DNA from: Bacteroidales bacterium
GTDB taxonomy: Bacteria; Bacteroidota; Bacteroidia; Bacteroidales; UBA12077
Reading direction: 5' to 3'
NCBI GenBank assembly: GCA_030156305.1
Contig: JASGMZ010000120.1
Coordinates: 1 to 8,658, forward strand
DNA: 8,658 nt
Part shown: positions 1-7,762 of the stretch, in pieces
Numbering within the stretch: position 1 is the stretch's first letter
Layout of the letters: every line of letters starts with the position of its first letter
The notes under the pieces: generated by a model
Seen by the model: only the letters and a program-made list of their open reading frames with translations
Database searches by the model: none
What the model was told of the DNA's origin: nothing
Position numbers and translations under genes: made by a program

Positions 1-1488
1 AGAATCAATAAGTGTATGGTGTTTTTGTTTAAATCTTGAATCTATTGCATTATCGCCCTCAATTTCCTTAACAATATGTGGAGGAATATAGTATCCTCTA
101 TTCGCAATAGCTGCGGTCATATTAGCCATTTGTAATGGAGTAATACCCAATTCTCCCTGTCCAATAGCCAGGGAAAGTACAGTTAAAGAGCTCCAGCCAT
201 TCTCGCCGTAAATACGGTTATATAATTCTTTGGAGGGGACAATTCCTTGTAACTCATTGGCAAAATCAGTATTTAATTTTTGTCCAAAGCCAAATGACAT
301 GATATACTTCTGCCATTGATCAAACGATTCATGGATAGAGCTATATTTTTTATTATCAAGGATACTCCTAAAAACATTACAATAGTAAGTATTACATGAA
401 ACTTGAATAGATTGTCTAAGATTCGTAGGGGATTTATGGAAATGACATCCAACGCGTATATTTCTTGCATAATAAGCTCCATTACATTCATATTTTGTGG
501 ATGGGAAAAGTACTTTTTCCTGTAAACCAATTAAAGCATTGATAACTTTAAATGTGGATCCTGGAGGATATTGAGCCATTAACGCACGATTAAATAAGGG
601 ATTAAGAGTGTCAGTCGTTAAATTAATATAATTCTCTGTCCGTTTACGGCCAATCAGAAGATCGGGATCGTAAGAAGGAGAAGAAACCAAAGCTAAAATT
701 TCACCTGTCGCTGGCTCTATAGCAACTATACTCCCAATTTTATTTTTCATTAATTTTTCTCCATAGCTCTGTAAATCAGCATCAATGGTTGAGATGATAT
801 TGGCTCCCACTTGGGCTTTTTTATCAAGTTTTCCTTCGGCATAAGGGCCCTTAATCCGATTATGCACATCTACCAAAAAAACTTTTACCCCTTTTTGTCC
901 ACGAATATATTCTTCATAAGATTGTTCAATCCCACTTATTCCGATATAATCTCCCGATTTATAGTAAGAATCCTGTTCAATAATTTTATCATTTACTTCT
1001 CCAACATAGCCTAAAACATGAGCAGCAATATCGGAAGGATATCTTCTTAAAGTACGTGCCTGAACAAAAAATCCTGGAAATTTGTAAAGTTTTTCTTGTA
1101 AATGAGCATACGTTTTGGAGGATACTTGTTTTAAAAATATCGATGGCTTAAACCTTGAATACTCCCTGGCTTTATTAATCGATTCTTTGACATATGCTTT
1201 ATCAATATCCAATATTTGGCAAAATTCAGTTGTATCAAAGGGTTGTAATTGTAATGGATTAACCATTAAATCGTAAGCAGCTTCATTATATACTAATAAT
1301 TTCCCATTCCGATCATAAATTAATCCTCGGGCAGGATACTGCGTTACATATCTTATCACATTATTACTTGCCGACAATTTATAAGTTGGATCTACAACTT
1401 GAAGTATAAAAAGTTTAATGATATAAACTAATCCAATAACAACAATCAGGATTCCAATAATATATTTTCTAACGGCAAATGTATCCAC
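1..1488 (-). CDS. mrdA: Penicillin-binding protein 2 (peptidoglycan transpeptidase), 3' end cut off by the window edge
   Basis: This is the class B PBP of the rod complex, which cross-links peptidoglycan during side-wall elongation alongside MreBCD and RodA. I translated it from the minus strand: 496 codons are open to position 1. Residues about 9-32 form one membrane anchor (KYIIGILIVVIGLVYIIK). The pedestal begins with PARGLIYDRNGK (52-63). The transpeptidase domain shows the SxxK motif STFK, with catalytic Ser311 and Lys314 after PPG, then SCN at 364-366, then GQGELGITPLQMAN. The KTG motif would lie beyond the edge. The start is inferred: the frame opens directly after the mreD stop, 12 bp upstream, and the only start-type codon before the anchor is GTG at 1488, so residue numbers depend on it. 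There is no clear Shine-Dalgarno sequence, which is usual in Bacteroidota. It is very probably cotranscribed with mreD. FtsI/PBP3 is the main alternative, but the mre context favours PBP2. Confidence 0.95.
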   Translation of the reverse strand, partial: MDTFAVRKYIIGILIVVIGLVYIIKLFILQVVDPTYKLSASNNVIRYVTQYPARGLIYDRNGKLLVYNEAAYDLMVNPLQLQPFDTTEFCQILDIDKAYVKESINKAREYSRFKPSIFLKQVSSKTYAHLQEKLYKFPGFFVQARTLRRYPSDIAAHVLGYVGEVNDKIIEQDSYYKSGDYIGISGIEQSYEEYIRGQKGVKVFLVDVHNRIKGPYAEGKLDKKAQVGANIISTIDADLQSYGEKLMKNKIGSIVAIEPATGEILALVSSPSYDPDLLIGRKRTENYINLTTDTLNPLFNRALMAQYPPGSTFKVINALIGLQEKVLFPSTKYECNGAYYARNIRVGCHFHKSPTNLRQSIQVSCNTYYCNVFRSILDNKKYSSIHESFDQWQKYIMSFGFGQKLNTDFANELQGIVPSKELYNRIYGENGWSSLTVLSLAIGQGELGITPLQMANMTAAIANRGYYIPPHIVKEIEGDNAIDSRFKQKHHTLIDS

Positions 1489-1500
1489 AAACCAGGTGTT

Positions 1501-2019
1501 TTAAAATCGTTTCGTATCCTTACGGTAAAAATATTGCCCAATTAAAATTAATATAATAGAAAAAGAGGAGCTTAATATTACCCTTAACAATGTTGCAAAA
1601 AAATCAGAAAATCTAAAAACTTCAATATAAAATAAAAATAAGTGATGGGCAAAAACTAAAATTGCCGAATATTTTAAAAACCAGGTTCCACCATAATATT
1701 TTAATTGAGGATAAGTTTCGGATTCGTATCCATCGCGAGGAGCAATAATATTTAAAACAAAAGGCCGTAAAAAAGCCATAAAAACAGTTGCTGAACTATG
1801 CATCCCTAATGTATTAGAAAACAAATCGATGGTAATCCCTAATAAAAACGCAATTACAAGCAACAACCATTTAGGAGTTTCAAAGGGTAAAGTAAGAATA
1901 AAAACCACATAAATATACGGGTTAATATAACCACTAAATTGTATATTATTTAAAACAAATACTTGTAACAATACAAGTAAAATAAAATTTAATAAATATC
2001 GTGGAACCGTTTTACTCAT
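1501..2019 (-). CDS. mreD: Rod shape-determining membrane protein MreD
   Basis: This is a small integral membrane protein of the elongasome, 172 aa, a normal length for the family. Several hydrophobic segments are visible, at about residues 8-24, 33-46, 51-67, 77-93, 115-133 and 143-164. Between the third and fourth lies GITIDLFSNTLGMHSSATV, which fits the family pattern of a DlF...G.HaA segment. The MreD call rests on this pattern, the topology and the position between mreC and mrdA, because the family diverges quickly in sequence. Its ATG overlaps the mreC stop by 8 bp (ATGAGTAA), which suggests translational coupling. Its stop is 12 bp before the GTG of mrdA and in the same frame. The C-terminus is basic (YRKDTKRF), consistent with a cytoplasmic end. 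Confidence 0.93.
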   Translation of the reverse strand: MSKTVPRYLLNFILLVLLQVFVLNNIQFSGYINPYIYVVFILTLPFETPKWLLLVIAFLLGITIDLFSNTLGMHSSATVFMAFLRPFVLNIIAPRDGYESETYPQLKYYGGTWFLKYSAILVFAHHLFLFYIEVFRFSDFFATLLRVILSSSFSIILILIGQYFYRKDTKRF

Positions 2020-2845
2020 TATTTTTTATTGCTTTTTGTTCTATTTCAAGTTTCTCTGTTTGTGTAAGATTTCCAATAATATTTACATAGTTTAATTGCT
2101 TAAAATCAGTTGATAATTTTACATAAATCGTATAAAAACTACCTCCTTTTTCTTCAAAGTTATCAATATATCCTATTAAAATTCCTTCGGGATAAATGGA
2201 TGAAAAACCACTGGTAATAATTGAATCACCAACCTGAACATCAGCATGTAATGGAATTTCATTTAAGATTGCTGTATGATAATCTTTTCCATCCCAGCTC
2301 AACGAACCAAAGTAACCATTCTTTTTTACCTTGGCACTTATTTTAAAATCAAGATTTAAAAGTGAAATGACTGTAGCAAAATTTTCAGAGACACCTTTTA
2401 CTACACCAACAATACTTCCGTTTGAAACCACAGCCATTTCTGGCTTAATCCCCTGCTTCTTTCCTTTATTTAAAGTAATAAAATTGTGCTTTTTATTAAC
2501 CGAATTATTTACAACCCTGGCCGGAGTATAAAAATATCTTTGATTGAAAACCGTATCGTTAACATTACGAAAAAACAACTCTTCCGATCGATAGGTTGAC
2601 TCAATGATATTTAATAATCGATTATTTTCTTCAACTAACTGTTGATTGATTTCCTGTAATGAAAAATATTCCTTTAACTCAGCCAATTTTTGATGGTATC
2701 TGCCAGAAAGTTCCCGAGTAAAATTCACCATTCGAGAACGTTGATAATAATTATTATCGACCAGTAAAGAGATAGAAAATATTTCGATAAGAATGAACAA
2801 TAGGAAGAAGTGAATTCTTAATAAAAAATTTAATAAACTTTTCAT
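2012..2845 (-). CDS. mreC: Rod shape-determining protein MreC
   Basis: MreC is the periplasmic scaffold of the elongasome. In the family it dimerises through a coiled coil and contacts PBP2, switching the RodA-PBP2 pair on. The 277-aa protein has one N-terminal membrane anchor (about residues 8-29), a coiled-coil stretch at about 46-82 rich in Leu, Glu and Gln, and the two-part beta-rich MreC domain at about 105-262. That domain includes NKGKKQGIKPEMAVVSNGSI and the later VGDSIITSGFSSIYPEGILIG, the family's G-D..vTSG....P.G motif. A short charged tail rich in Lys and Glu follows. It overlaps mreD by 8 bp. Upstream, 161 bp separate it from mreB; this unusual gap in a tight operon carries an inverted repeat. 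I see no good promoter element in that gap, so transcription probably comes from upstream. Confidence 0.96.
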   Translation of the reverse strand: MKSLLNFLLRIHFFLLFILIEIFSISLLVDNNYYQRSRMVNFTRELSGRYHQKLAELKEYFSLQEINQQLVEENNRLLNIIESTYRSEELFFRNVNDTVFNQRYFYTPARVVNNSVNKKHNFITLNKGKKQGIKPEMAVVSNGSIVGVVKGVSENFATVISLLNLDFKISAKVKKNGYFGSLSWDGKDYHTAILNEIPLHADVQVGDSIITSGFSSIYPEGILIGYIDNFEEKGGSFYTIYVKLSTDFKQLNYVNIIGNLTQTEKLEIEQKAIKNNE

Positions 2846-2877
2846 CTGTTTATAATTTTTATTTTAGAGGTCAGATG

Positions 2878-2970
2878 GAGCTCGCCATGACAAATTAAAT
2901 TCTCGCCTCACTCATTCTTTAATTTTATTATAATCATGCGAGTGTGTGTCAAAATTTTTGTCATGGCTCG
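2878..2970. repeat. Long imperfect inverted repeat in the mreB-mreC intergenic gap
   Basis: An 11-bp perfect inverted pair is formed by GCCATGACAAA (2884-2894) and TTTGTCATGGC (2957-2967). Pairing can continue inward with a two-base bulge (AATT against AATT). Inside lies a second pair, CACTC (2909-2913) with GAGTG (2940-2944), continued by ATT/AAT across a bulge. An alternative inner pairing is CTCGC (2902-2906) with GCGAG (2938-2942). The transcript could therefore fold into one elongated stem of about 85 nt. No U-run directly follows either outer arm, so it is not a standard intrinsic terminator. It may be an mRNA processing or stability element, an attenuator setting MreB above MreC, or the remains of a small mobile repeat. 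The pairing is seen directly; function is not known. Confidence 0.6.
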
Positions 2971-3006
2971 GTTCATATAATTTTTCATCTTATCTTATTT
3001 TTAATT

Positions 3007-4029
3007 CTATCTCATCAGGAACGAGAATTTATCTACATTCTTAAGAGCTATGCCTGTCCCTCTTGCAACGGCATGAAGAGGATCCTCGGCTACATGAAAC
3101 TGAATACCAATTTTATCGGTTAAGCGTTTATCTAATCCACGCATCAAAGCTCCACCACCAGCCAGATATATACCATCACTAACAACGTCGGCATAAAGCT
3201 CAGGGGGTGTTTGTTCCAAAACACTTAATATTGCGGTTTCAACTTTTGAAATTGATTTATCTAAACAGTGGGCTATTTCCTGGTAAGATATCGGTATTTC
3301 CACAGGCATAGCTGTCATTAGATTAGGCCCGCGTACTACATAATCTTCTGGTGGATTTTCCAATTCGGGCAAACAAGAACCTACATTGATCTTAATTTCC
3401 TCGGCTGTTCTTTCTCCAATTTTTATATTATGCTGATGTCGCATGTATGACTGAATATCAGCCGTAAATGCATCCCCGGCAATACGAATTGATTTATTAC
3501 AAACAATACCTCCTAAAGCAATAACAGCAACTTCTGTTGTACCTCCTCCAATATCAACAACCATGCTTCCTTTGGGCTCCTCTACATCAATTCCCATCCC
3601 TATCGCAGCAGCCATCGGTTCATATATCATAAACACATCTCTTCCGCCGGCATGTTCTGAAGAATCCCGAACAGCACGCATCTCAACTTCAGTACTTCCG
3701 GAAGGAATACAAACAACCATTCGTAATGAAGGGGCAAACATTTGCGGTTTTTGATTGATCATTTTAATCATCCCACGAATCATTTGTTCGGCGGCATTAA
3801 AGTCAGCAATAACGCCATCTCTTAAAGGCCTGATCGTACGAATATTTATGTGTGTTTTTCCATGCATCTGGCGTGCTTTCTTCCCAATAGCCACAAGTTT
3901 GCCGGTGCTTTGTTCTATAGCTACTATTGATGGCTCATCTACTACGATCTTATCGTTATAAATAATAATGGTATTAGCGGTGCCTAAATCTATAGCTAAT
4001 TCCTGCGTAAAAAATGAAAACAATCCCAT
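3007..4029 (-). CDS. mreB: Actin-like cell-shape protein MreB
   Basis: MreB is a bacterial actin that polymerises on the inner face of the membrane and orients the wall-elongation machinery. The 340-aa product is of usual length. The actin/Hsp70 ATPase motifs are all present: phosphate-1 DLGTANT (14-20), connect-1 IYEPMAAAIG (135-144), phosphate-2 DIGGGTTEV (159-167) and the adenosine motif LAGGGALMRGL (289-299). The short hydrophobic N-terminus MGLFSFF fits the membrane-binding segment known from MreB proteins. The start is the ATG at 4029; upstream is the 38-bp gap to purH. No separate promoter stands out in that gap, so cotranscription with purH is likely. Mbl-type paralogues have the same motifs, but the mreC-mreD-mrdA linkage supports MreB. 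Confidence 0.98.
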   Translation of the reverse strand: MGLFSFFTQELAIDLGTANTIIIYNDKIVVDEPSIVAIEQSTGKLVAIGKKARQMHGKTHINIRTIRPLRDGVIADFNAAEQMIRGMIKMINQKPQMFAPSLRMVVCIPSGSTEVEMRAVRDSSEHAGGRDVFMIYEPMAAAIGMGIDVEEPKGSMVVDIGGGTTEVAVIALGGIVCNKSIRIAGDAFTADIQSYMRHQHNIKIGERTAEEIKINVGSCLPELENPPEDYVVRGPNLMTAMPVEIPISYQEIAHCLDKSISKVETAILSVLEQTPPELYADVVSDGIYLAGGGALMRGLDKRLTDKIGIQFHVAEDPLHAVARGTGIALKNVDKFSFLMR

Positions 4030-4067
4030 TATGTGTTATCTGTTTTTAATGATGTAAATAAATTATT

Positions 4068-5594
4068 TTAATGTTTAAAATGTCTCGTACCAGTAAATAC
4101 CATACTTAAATTATGTTTATTACAAAAATCAATAGATTCGTGATCCCGAACAGATCCTCCTGGCTGAATTACGGAGGTAATACCTGCCGAATGGGCTATC
4201 TCTACCGAATCAGCAAACGGGAAAAAAGCATCAGAAGCCATTACAGCACCCTTTAAATCAAATTTAAAATTTTTCGCTTTTTCTATGGCTTGTTTTAATG
4301 CATCAACTCTTGATGTCTGCCCTACTCCACTTGCACATAACTGTTTGTTTTTTGCTAAAACAATGGTGTTGGATTTTGAATGCTTAACCACCTTATTTGC
4401 AAAAAGCAAATCTTCAACTTCTTTATCTGAGGGTGATTTTTTTGTTACCGTAGTTAAATCATTCCTATGCTCAGTCTTCAAATCCTTATCTTGTACAAGA
4501 GCACCATTTAACATGGAGCGAAATTGAACTTTCGGAAAAGAATTTGATTTTTGTATTAGAATTATACGATTTTTCTTTTGTTTTAAAATTTCCAGTGCAT
4601 CTTTATGATATGAAGGGGCTATAATTACCTCAAAAAATATTTTGTTTATTTCTTCGGCTGTCGTTTTATCAACCGCTTTATTCGTAATTAAAATACCGCC
4701 AAATGCAGAAACAGGGTCTCCGGACAATGCATCTTTCCATGCATCGCTTAAATTATTTCTGGAAGCTATGCCACAGGCATTATTATGTTTTAATATCGCA
4801 AAAGTTGTTTCTTCAAATTCACTCATTAACTGAACAGCTGATTCAATATCTAATAAATTATTATAAGAAATCTGTTTGCCATGTAACTGCTCAAAAATTT
4901 TCTTTAAGTCTCCAAAGAAGAATCCTTTTTGATGAGGATTTTCACCATACCTTAATTCGTTAAACGGAGTAATACTTTGCTTAAATACCGGCAAATTAAA
5001 GTCCTGATTAAAATAATTAAAAATAGCAGTATCGTAATGTGAAGATACATCAAAAGCTTTTAATGCAAATTCTTTTCTATCCCGGATTGATGATTCTCCA
5101 TTATTCTTTTCCAATAATGTAAGCAATTCCTGATACTGATTTTTTGATGGAACAATCAATGTATCTTTAAAGTTCTTTGCGGTAGCACGAATTAGTGCAA
5201 TACCCCCGATATCAATTTTTTCAATTATTTCCTGTTCTGTTGCTCCAGACGCTACGGTTTGTTCAAATGGATATAAATCAACAATTACTAAATCAATGGT
5301 TGGAATAGTGTATTTATTTAATTCTTTTTTATCATCAATATTATCTCTACGGGCAAGAATTCCACCAAAAACTTTAGGATGCAGCGTTTTAACACGTCCT
5401 CCGAGAATAGATGGATACTCGGTTAAGTTTTCTACAGCGGTTACAGGAACACCTAGTTTCTCAATAAATTTTTGGGTTCCTCCTGTTGAATAAATCGTAA
5501 CGTTTAATTCATTAAGCTTTTGAATAATCGGTTCTAAATCAGCTTTATCGTAAACGGAAATAAGTGCTGATTTTATTCGTTTTAAGTCATTCAT
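4068..5594 (-). CDS. purH: Bifunctional AICAR formyltransferase / IMP cyclohydrolase
   Basis: PurH catalyses the last two steps of de novo purine synthesis: formyl transfer from 10-formyl-THF to AICAR, then ring closure to IMP. The 508-aa protein shows both domains. The N-terminal MGS-like cyclohydrolase domain contains STGGT (36-40), GGRVKTLHPK (65-74) and DIGGIALIRATAKN (128-141). The formyltransferase domain contains RYGENPHQ (215-222), YNNLLDIESA (244-253), KHNNACG with the catalytic Lys269-His270 pair, and near the C-terminus ASDAFFPFADSVE and IQPGGSVRD. The protein is complete and ends TRHFKH. It is the first gene of the minus-strand run, 38 bp before mreB. Placing a purine enzyme ahead of the mre genes is, to my knowledge, common in Bacteroidota. 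Candidate promoters lie in the divergent spacer upstream. Confidence 0.98.
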   Translation of the reverse strand: MNDLKRIKSALISVYDKADLEPIIQKLNELNVTIYSTGGTQKFIEKLGVPVTAVENLTEYPSILGGRVKTLHPKVFGGILARRDNIDDKKELNKYTIPTIDLVIVDLYPFEQTVASGATEQEIIEKIDIGGIALIRATAKNFKDTLIVPSKNQYQELLTLLEKNNGESSIRDRKEFALKAFDVSSHYDTAIFNYFNQDFNLPVFKQSITPFNELRYGENPHQKGFFFGDLKKIFEQLHGKQISYNNLLDIESAVQLMSEFEETTFAILKHNNACGIASRNNLSDAWKDALSGDPVSAFGGILITNKAVDKTTAEEINKIFFEVIIAPSYHKDALEILKQKKNRIILIQKSNSFPKVQFRSMLNGALVQDKDLKTEHRNDLTTVTKKSPSDKEVEDLLFANKVVKHSKSNTIVLAKNKQLCASGVGQTSRVDALKQAIEKAKNFKFDLKGAVMASDAFFPFADSVEIAHSAGITSVIQPGGSVRDHESIDFCNKHNLSMVFTGTRHFKH

Positions 5595-5618
5595 TTACAC
5601 ACAATTATTAAATTGTCA

Positions 5619-5664
5619 CAAAAATAGTTAAAAATTCTTGATATTCTTTAACTTTACAAACCTA
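5619..5664 (-). promoter_or_regulatory. Candidate purH-mre operon promoter region (two -7 elements)
   Basis: Two perfect matches to the Bacteroidota -7 consensus TAnnTTTG occur on the minus strand: TATTTTTG at 5626-5619 and TAGGTTTG at 5664-5657. They would place transcript starts roughly 20 and 55 bases before the purH ATG. Neither has a clear TTTG -33 element at the expected spacing of about 20 bases, so which one is used, or whether both are, cannot be decided. An 8-bp consensus with two free positions arises by chance fairly often in AT-rich DNA; the position just upstream of the first gene is what makes these credible. Confidence 0.4.
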
Positions 5665-5692
5665 AAATTGGTAAATCTTTGGCGATATTATG

Positions 5693-5739
5693 CACGATTG
5701 AATTACCGGATTAATGGTTCGAAAATATAAATAATCGTG
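5693..5739. repeat. Dyad in the divergent purH / ABC permease spacer
   Basis: CACGATT (5693-5699) and AATCGTG (5733-5739) are perfect 7-bp inverted copies 33 bp apart, lying between the candidate promoters of the two divergent units. A third partial copy, ACGATT, follows at 5784-5789 close to the permease start. This could be a pair of protein-binding half sites or chance. No U-run makes it a terminator. Confidence 0.3.
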
Positions 5740-5760
5740 TAAAAAAAAAATTTGGATATG

Positions 5761-5768
5761 TATATTTG
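5761..5768 (+). promoter_or_regulatory. Candidate -7 promoter element for the ABC permease gene
   Basis: TATATTTG is a perfect match to the Bacteroidota -7 consensus TAnnTTTG, 35 bp before the ATG at 5804. It would give a leader of about 30 nt. The A-run at 5741-5750 lies between the -7 and -33 positions. No clear TTTG -33 element is present at the usual spacing; the TTTG at 5751-5754 is too close. Confidence 0.4.
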
Positions 5769-5803
5769 TTAAAATCTTTTAAAAACGATTATTTTTATAA
5801 CGG

Positions 5804-7063
5804 ATGCTCTATTTATTACTCATAAAAGAAAGTTTTCTTTTTGCTTTTAACGCACTAAAAGTCAACCGATTAAGAACCATTTTGACGCTTTTAGGGATAA
5901 CCATTGGCATTTTTGCCATCATTTCTGTTTTCACGGTTGTTGATTCCTTAGAAAACAATATCAAAACCAGTTTATCCTCTTTGGGTGATGATATTGTTTA
6001 TGTGCAGAAATGGCCATGGTCAAATGAACCAGGTGAAGAATATGCCTGGTGGGAATACTTAAATCGCCCGCTACCCTCCTTAAAAGAATATGAGCTTATA
6101 AAAAAGCGTTCAGACAAAGCTCAATATGTTAACTTTGCTGTTTCAACCATGCGTAAAGTAAAATATAAAAATCTTACCGCAACGGATGTTATCATTTGGG
6201 CTAACACCCACGAATTTGAAAAAATCCGAACTTTTGAGTTGGAAAACGGCCGATATTTTACACCTTTCGAATCAGCTACCGGAAAAAACATTTGCTTAAT
6301 TGGAGATCAAATTTCAAATGACCTTTTTAAAGAAATTGACCCGGTAGGAAAAGAAATAAAAATTCAGGGACGAAAAATTACTATTGTAGGAAAAATAACA
6401 AAAGAAGGAAAAGATATTTTAAATACCGGCGGAAGTTTAGATGAAATGATTGTTTTACCCGTAAATTTTGCAAAAACATTAATTGATATCAAAAGCGATA
6501 ATGCTAATCCAATGATAATGGCTAAAGCAAAAGAGGGAGTCAAAATCGCTGAATTAAAAGATGAGCTGAGAAGTATTCTACGATCGGTACGTACATTGCA
6601 TCCACAAGAAAAAGATAATTTTGCGTTGAACCAATCCAGCATATTAGATAGTGCTTTTAAAAGCATTTTTAGCGTAATAAATCTTGCCGGATGGTTAATT
6701 GGGGGGTTCTCGATTTTAGTAGGTGGTTTTGGGATTGCAAACATAATGTTTGTTTCTGTAAAAGAAAGAACCAACTTAATTGGAATACAGAAAGCTCTAG
6801 GAGCAAAACGTTTTTTTATTTTGCTTCAATTTTTGTTCGAGTCGGTTCTGCTATCAATGGTAGGCGGAGTTATAGGACTTATTTTAAATTTTTTAGGGAG
6901 CTTGTTTGTCAACACACAAACTGAACTTACTATTACATTAACTTTTGGAAACATCCTTTTAGGATTAACGATCTCAATTGTGATTGGTATTGTTTCGGGA
7001 TTTGCTCCTGCAAGATCAGCTGCCCGTTTAAATCCTGTTGAAGCTATAAATACTGCTTTTTAA
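5804..7063 (+). CDS. ABC transporter permease, MacB/LolCE-FtsX type
   Basis: The 419-aa protein has the architecture of MacB-family permeases. One N-terminal membrane helix (about 25-46) follows NALKVNRLRTILTLLGI, the usual amphipathic lead-in of this family. A large extracytoplasmic MacB-like domain (about 47-285) comes next. The C-terminal FtsX domain has three helices at about 291-316, 340-366 and 380-401. The helix 2-3 loop has VKERTNLIGIQKALGAKR, the cytoplasmic segment that meets the ATPase, and the end GFAPARSAARLNPVEAI is the usual family ending. Such proteins work as mechanotransducers moving peptides, lipoproteins or drugs between inner membrane and periplasm, but the substrate cannot be told here. 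The partner ATPase and any adaptor protein are absent from the window. The gene diverges from purH and is followed after 93 bp by a lipoprotein gene that may or may not be cotranscribed. Confidence 0.93.
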   Translation: MLYLLLIKESFLFAFNALKVNRLRTILTLLGITIGIFAIISVFTVVDSLENNIKTSLSSLGDDIVYVQKWPWSNEPGEEYAWWEYLNRPLPSLKEYELIKKRSDKAQYVNFAVSTMRKVKYKNLTATDVIIWANTHEFEKIRTFELENGRYFTPFESATGKNICLIGDQISNDLFKEIDPVGKEIKIQGRKITIVGKITKEGKDILNTGGSLDEMIVLPVNFAKTLIDIKSDNANPMIMAKAKEGVKIAELKDELRSILRSVRTLHPQEKDNFALNQSSILDSAFKSIFSVINLAGWLIGGFSILVGGFGIANIMFVSVKERTNLIGIQKALGAKRFFILLQFLFESVLLSMVGGVIGLILNFLGSLFVNTQTELTITLTFGNILLGLTISIVIGIVSGFAPARSAARLNPVEAINTAF

Positions 7064-7156
7064 TAAAAATTTAAGATGCAAATATCTAAAATTTTCTTAT
7101 GATTGATTATATTTATGCCATATTATTAAAAATGTAAACTCAAAAAAACCAAAATT

Positions 7157-7762
7157 ATGATGAAAAAAGTATCTGGATTATTACTTATCGCTGTAGTGTT
7201 ATTTTCCTGCGGAACTAAACAGCAAAAAGAAAATCAGGAAACTACTACAAACACATTATCAGCAATATCTGTTGATAAAGTTTTATCGAACACCTCCGAT
7301 TATGTTGATAAAGAAGTAATGGTAGAAGGTTTGGTAAATCATGTATGCTCGCACAGTGGCAAAAGAATGTTTATCTTAGGAGAAAATTCTGATAATGCAT
7401 TAAAAATTACGCCAAATGATAAAATTGGAATTTTCGAAAAGGAGCTTGAAGGAAATAAAGTGATAATAAAAGGGGTATTAAAAGAATTAATTATTGATGA
7501 TGAATATGTAGCTCAGCTTGAAAATGAAACTGCTGAAAATATGGATAATGAAGCGCTTCATGAACATTCTGGCGGAAACCACGAAGAAGAGGAAGAGGCT
7601 GCCGTTGACAGCTCTAAAATAAAACAGATTGAACAAATGAAAGCGGACATTGCTGAATCGGAAAAAGGATTTGTTGCACAATACTGGATTGAAGCCAGTG
7701 AAGTAGAAGTAATAGAAAATGGCCAAACAGAAAAGGCAGAGTCGACAGAAGATGCAGAATAA
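7157..7762 (+). CDS. Secreted lipoprotein with OB-fold-like core and His/acid-rich segment, function unknown
   Basis: The 201-aa product starts with a lipoprotein signal peptide: MMKK, a hydrophobic stretch and lipobox LFSCG with acylated Cys18. ATG at 7160 is an equally possible start. After a polar linker (19-35), residues about 36-120 alternate short beta-like strands (EVMVEGLVNHVC, RMFILG, KVIIKGVLKEL). This resembles the small OB-fold (tRNA_anti/DUF4920-like) lipoproteins of Bacteroidota; that is inference from pattern, not a proven match. NHVCSHSGKRM (61-71) puts Cys64 and His66 in a CxH arrangement suited to metal or redox chemistry. Residues 131-150 are His and Glu rich (HEH, then NHEEEEE). 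A helix-like stretch and a last strand (YWIEASEVEVIE, 176-187) follow. The frame ends at TAA, but 11 further His/acid-rich codons continue in the same frame. A terminator lies downstream. No function can be assigned; periplasmic metal binding is a hypothesis. Confidence 0.85.
   Translation: MMKKVSGLLLIAVVLFSCGTKQQKENQETTTNTLSAISVDKVLSNTSDYVDKEVMVEGLVNHVCSHSGKRMFILGENSDNALKITPNDKIGIFEKELEGNKVIIKGVLKELIIDDEYVAQLENETAENMDNEALHEHSGGNHEEEEEAAVDSSKIKQIEQMKADIAESEKGFVAQYWIEASEVEVIENGQTEKAESTEDAE

Noticed and set aside
273..530. An 85-codon open frame on the minus strand within the mrdA region
   Set aside because: It lies on the same strand as PBP2 but in another frame, and overlaps the part of PBP2 encoding the SCN motif. 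The PBP2 frame is the real one.
1486..1503. mrdA as a read-through extension of mreD, since both are in the same frame across the TAA
   Set aside because: MreD and PBP2 are separate proteins in all relatives I know, and a GTG start 12 bp after the stop explains the arrangement without read-through.
6364..6774. A 136-codon open frame on the minus strand inside the ABC permease gene
   Set aside because: The plus-strand permease is a full-length recognised family member throughout this stretch. The antisense frame shows no family pattern.
7070..7097. Possible terminator hairpin after the ABC permease gene (AAAATTT and AAATTTT arms)
   Set aside because: The arms are only A and T, the stem would be weak and no T-run follows. 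It is not convincing as a terminator.
7108..7115. TATATTTA as a -7 promoter element for the lipoprotein gene
   Set aside because: It matches TAnnTTTG at all but the last position and is well placed before the ATG, but the region is almost entirely A and T and there is no -33 element, so a match of this quality is expected by chance.
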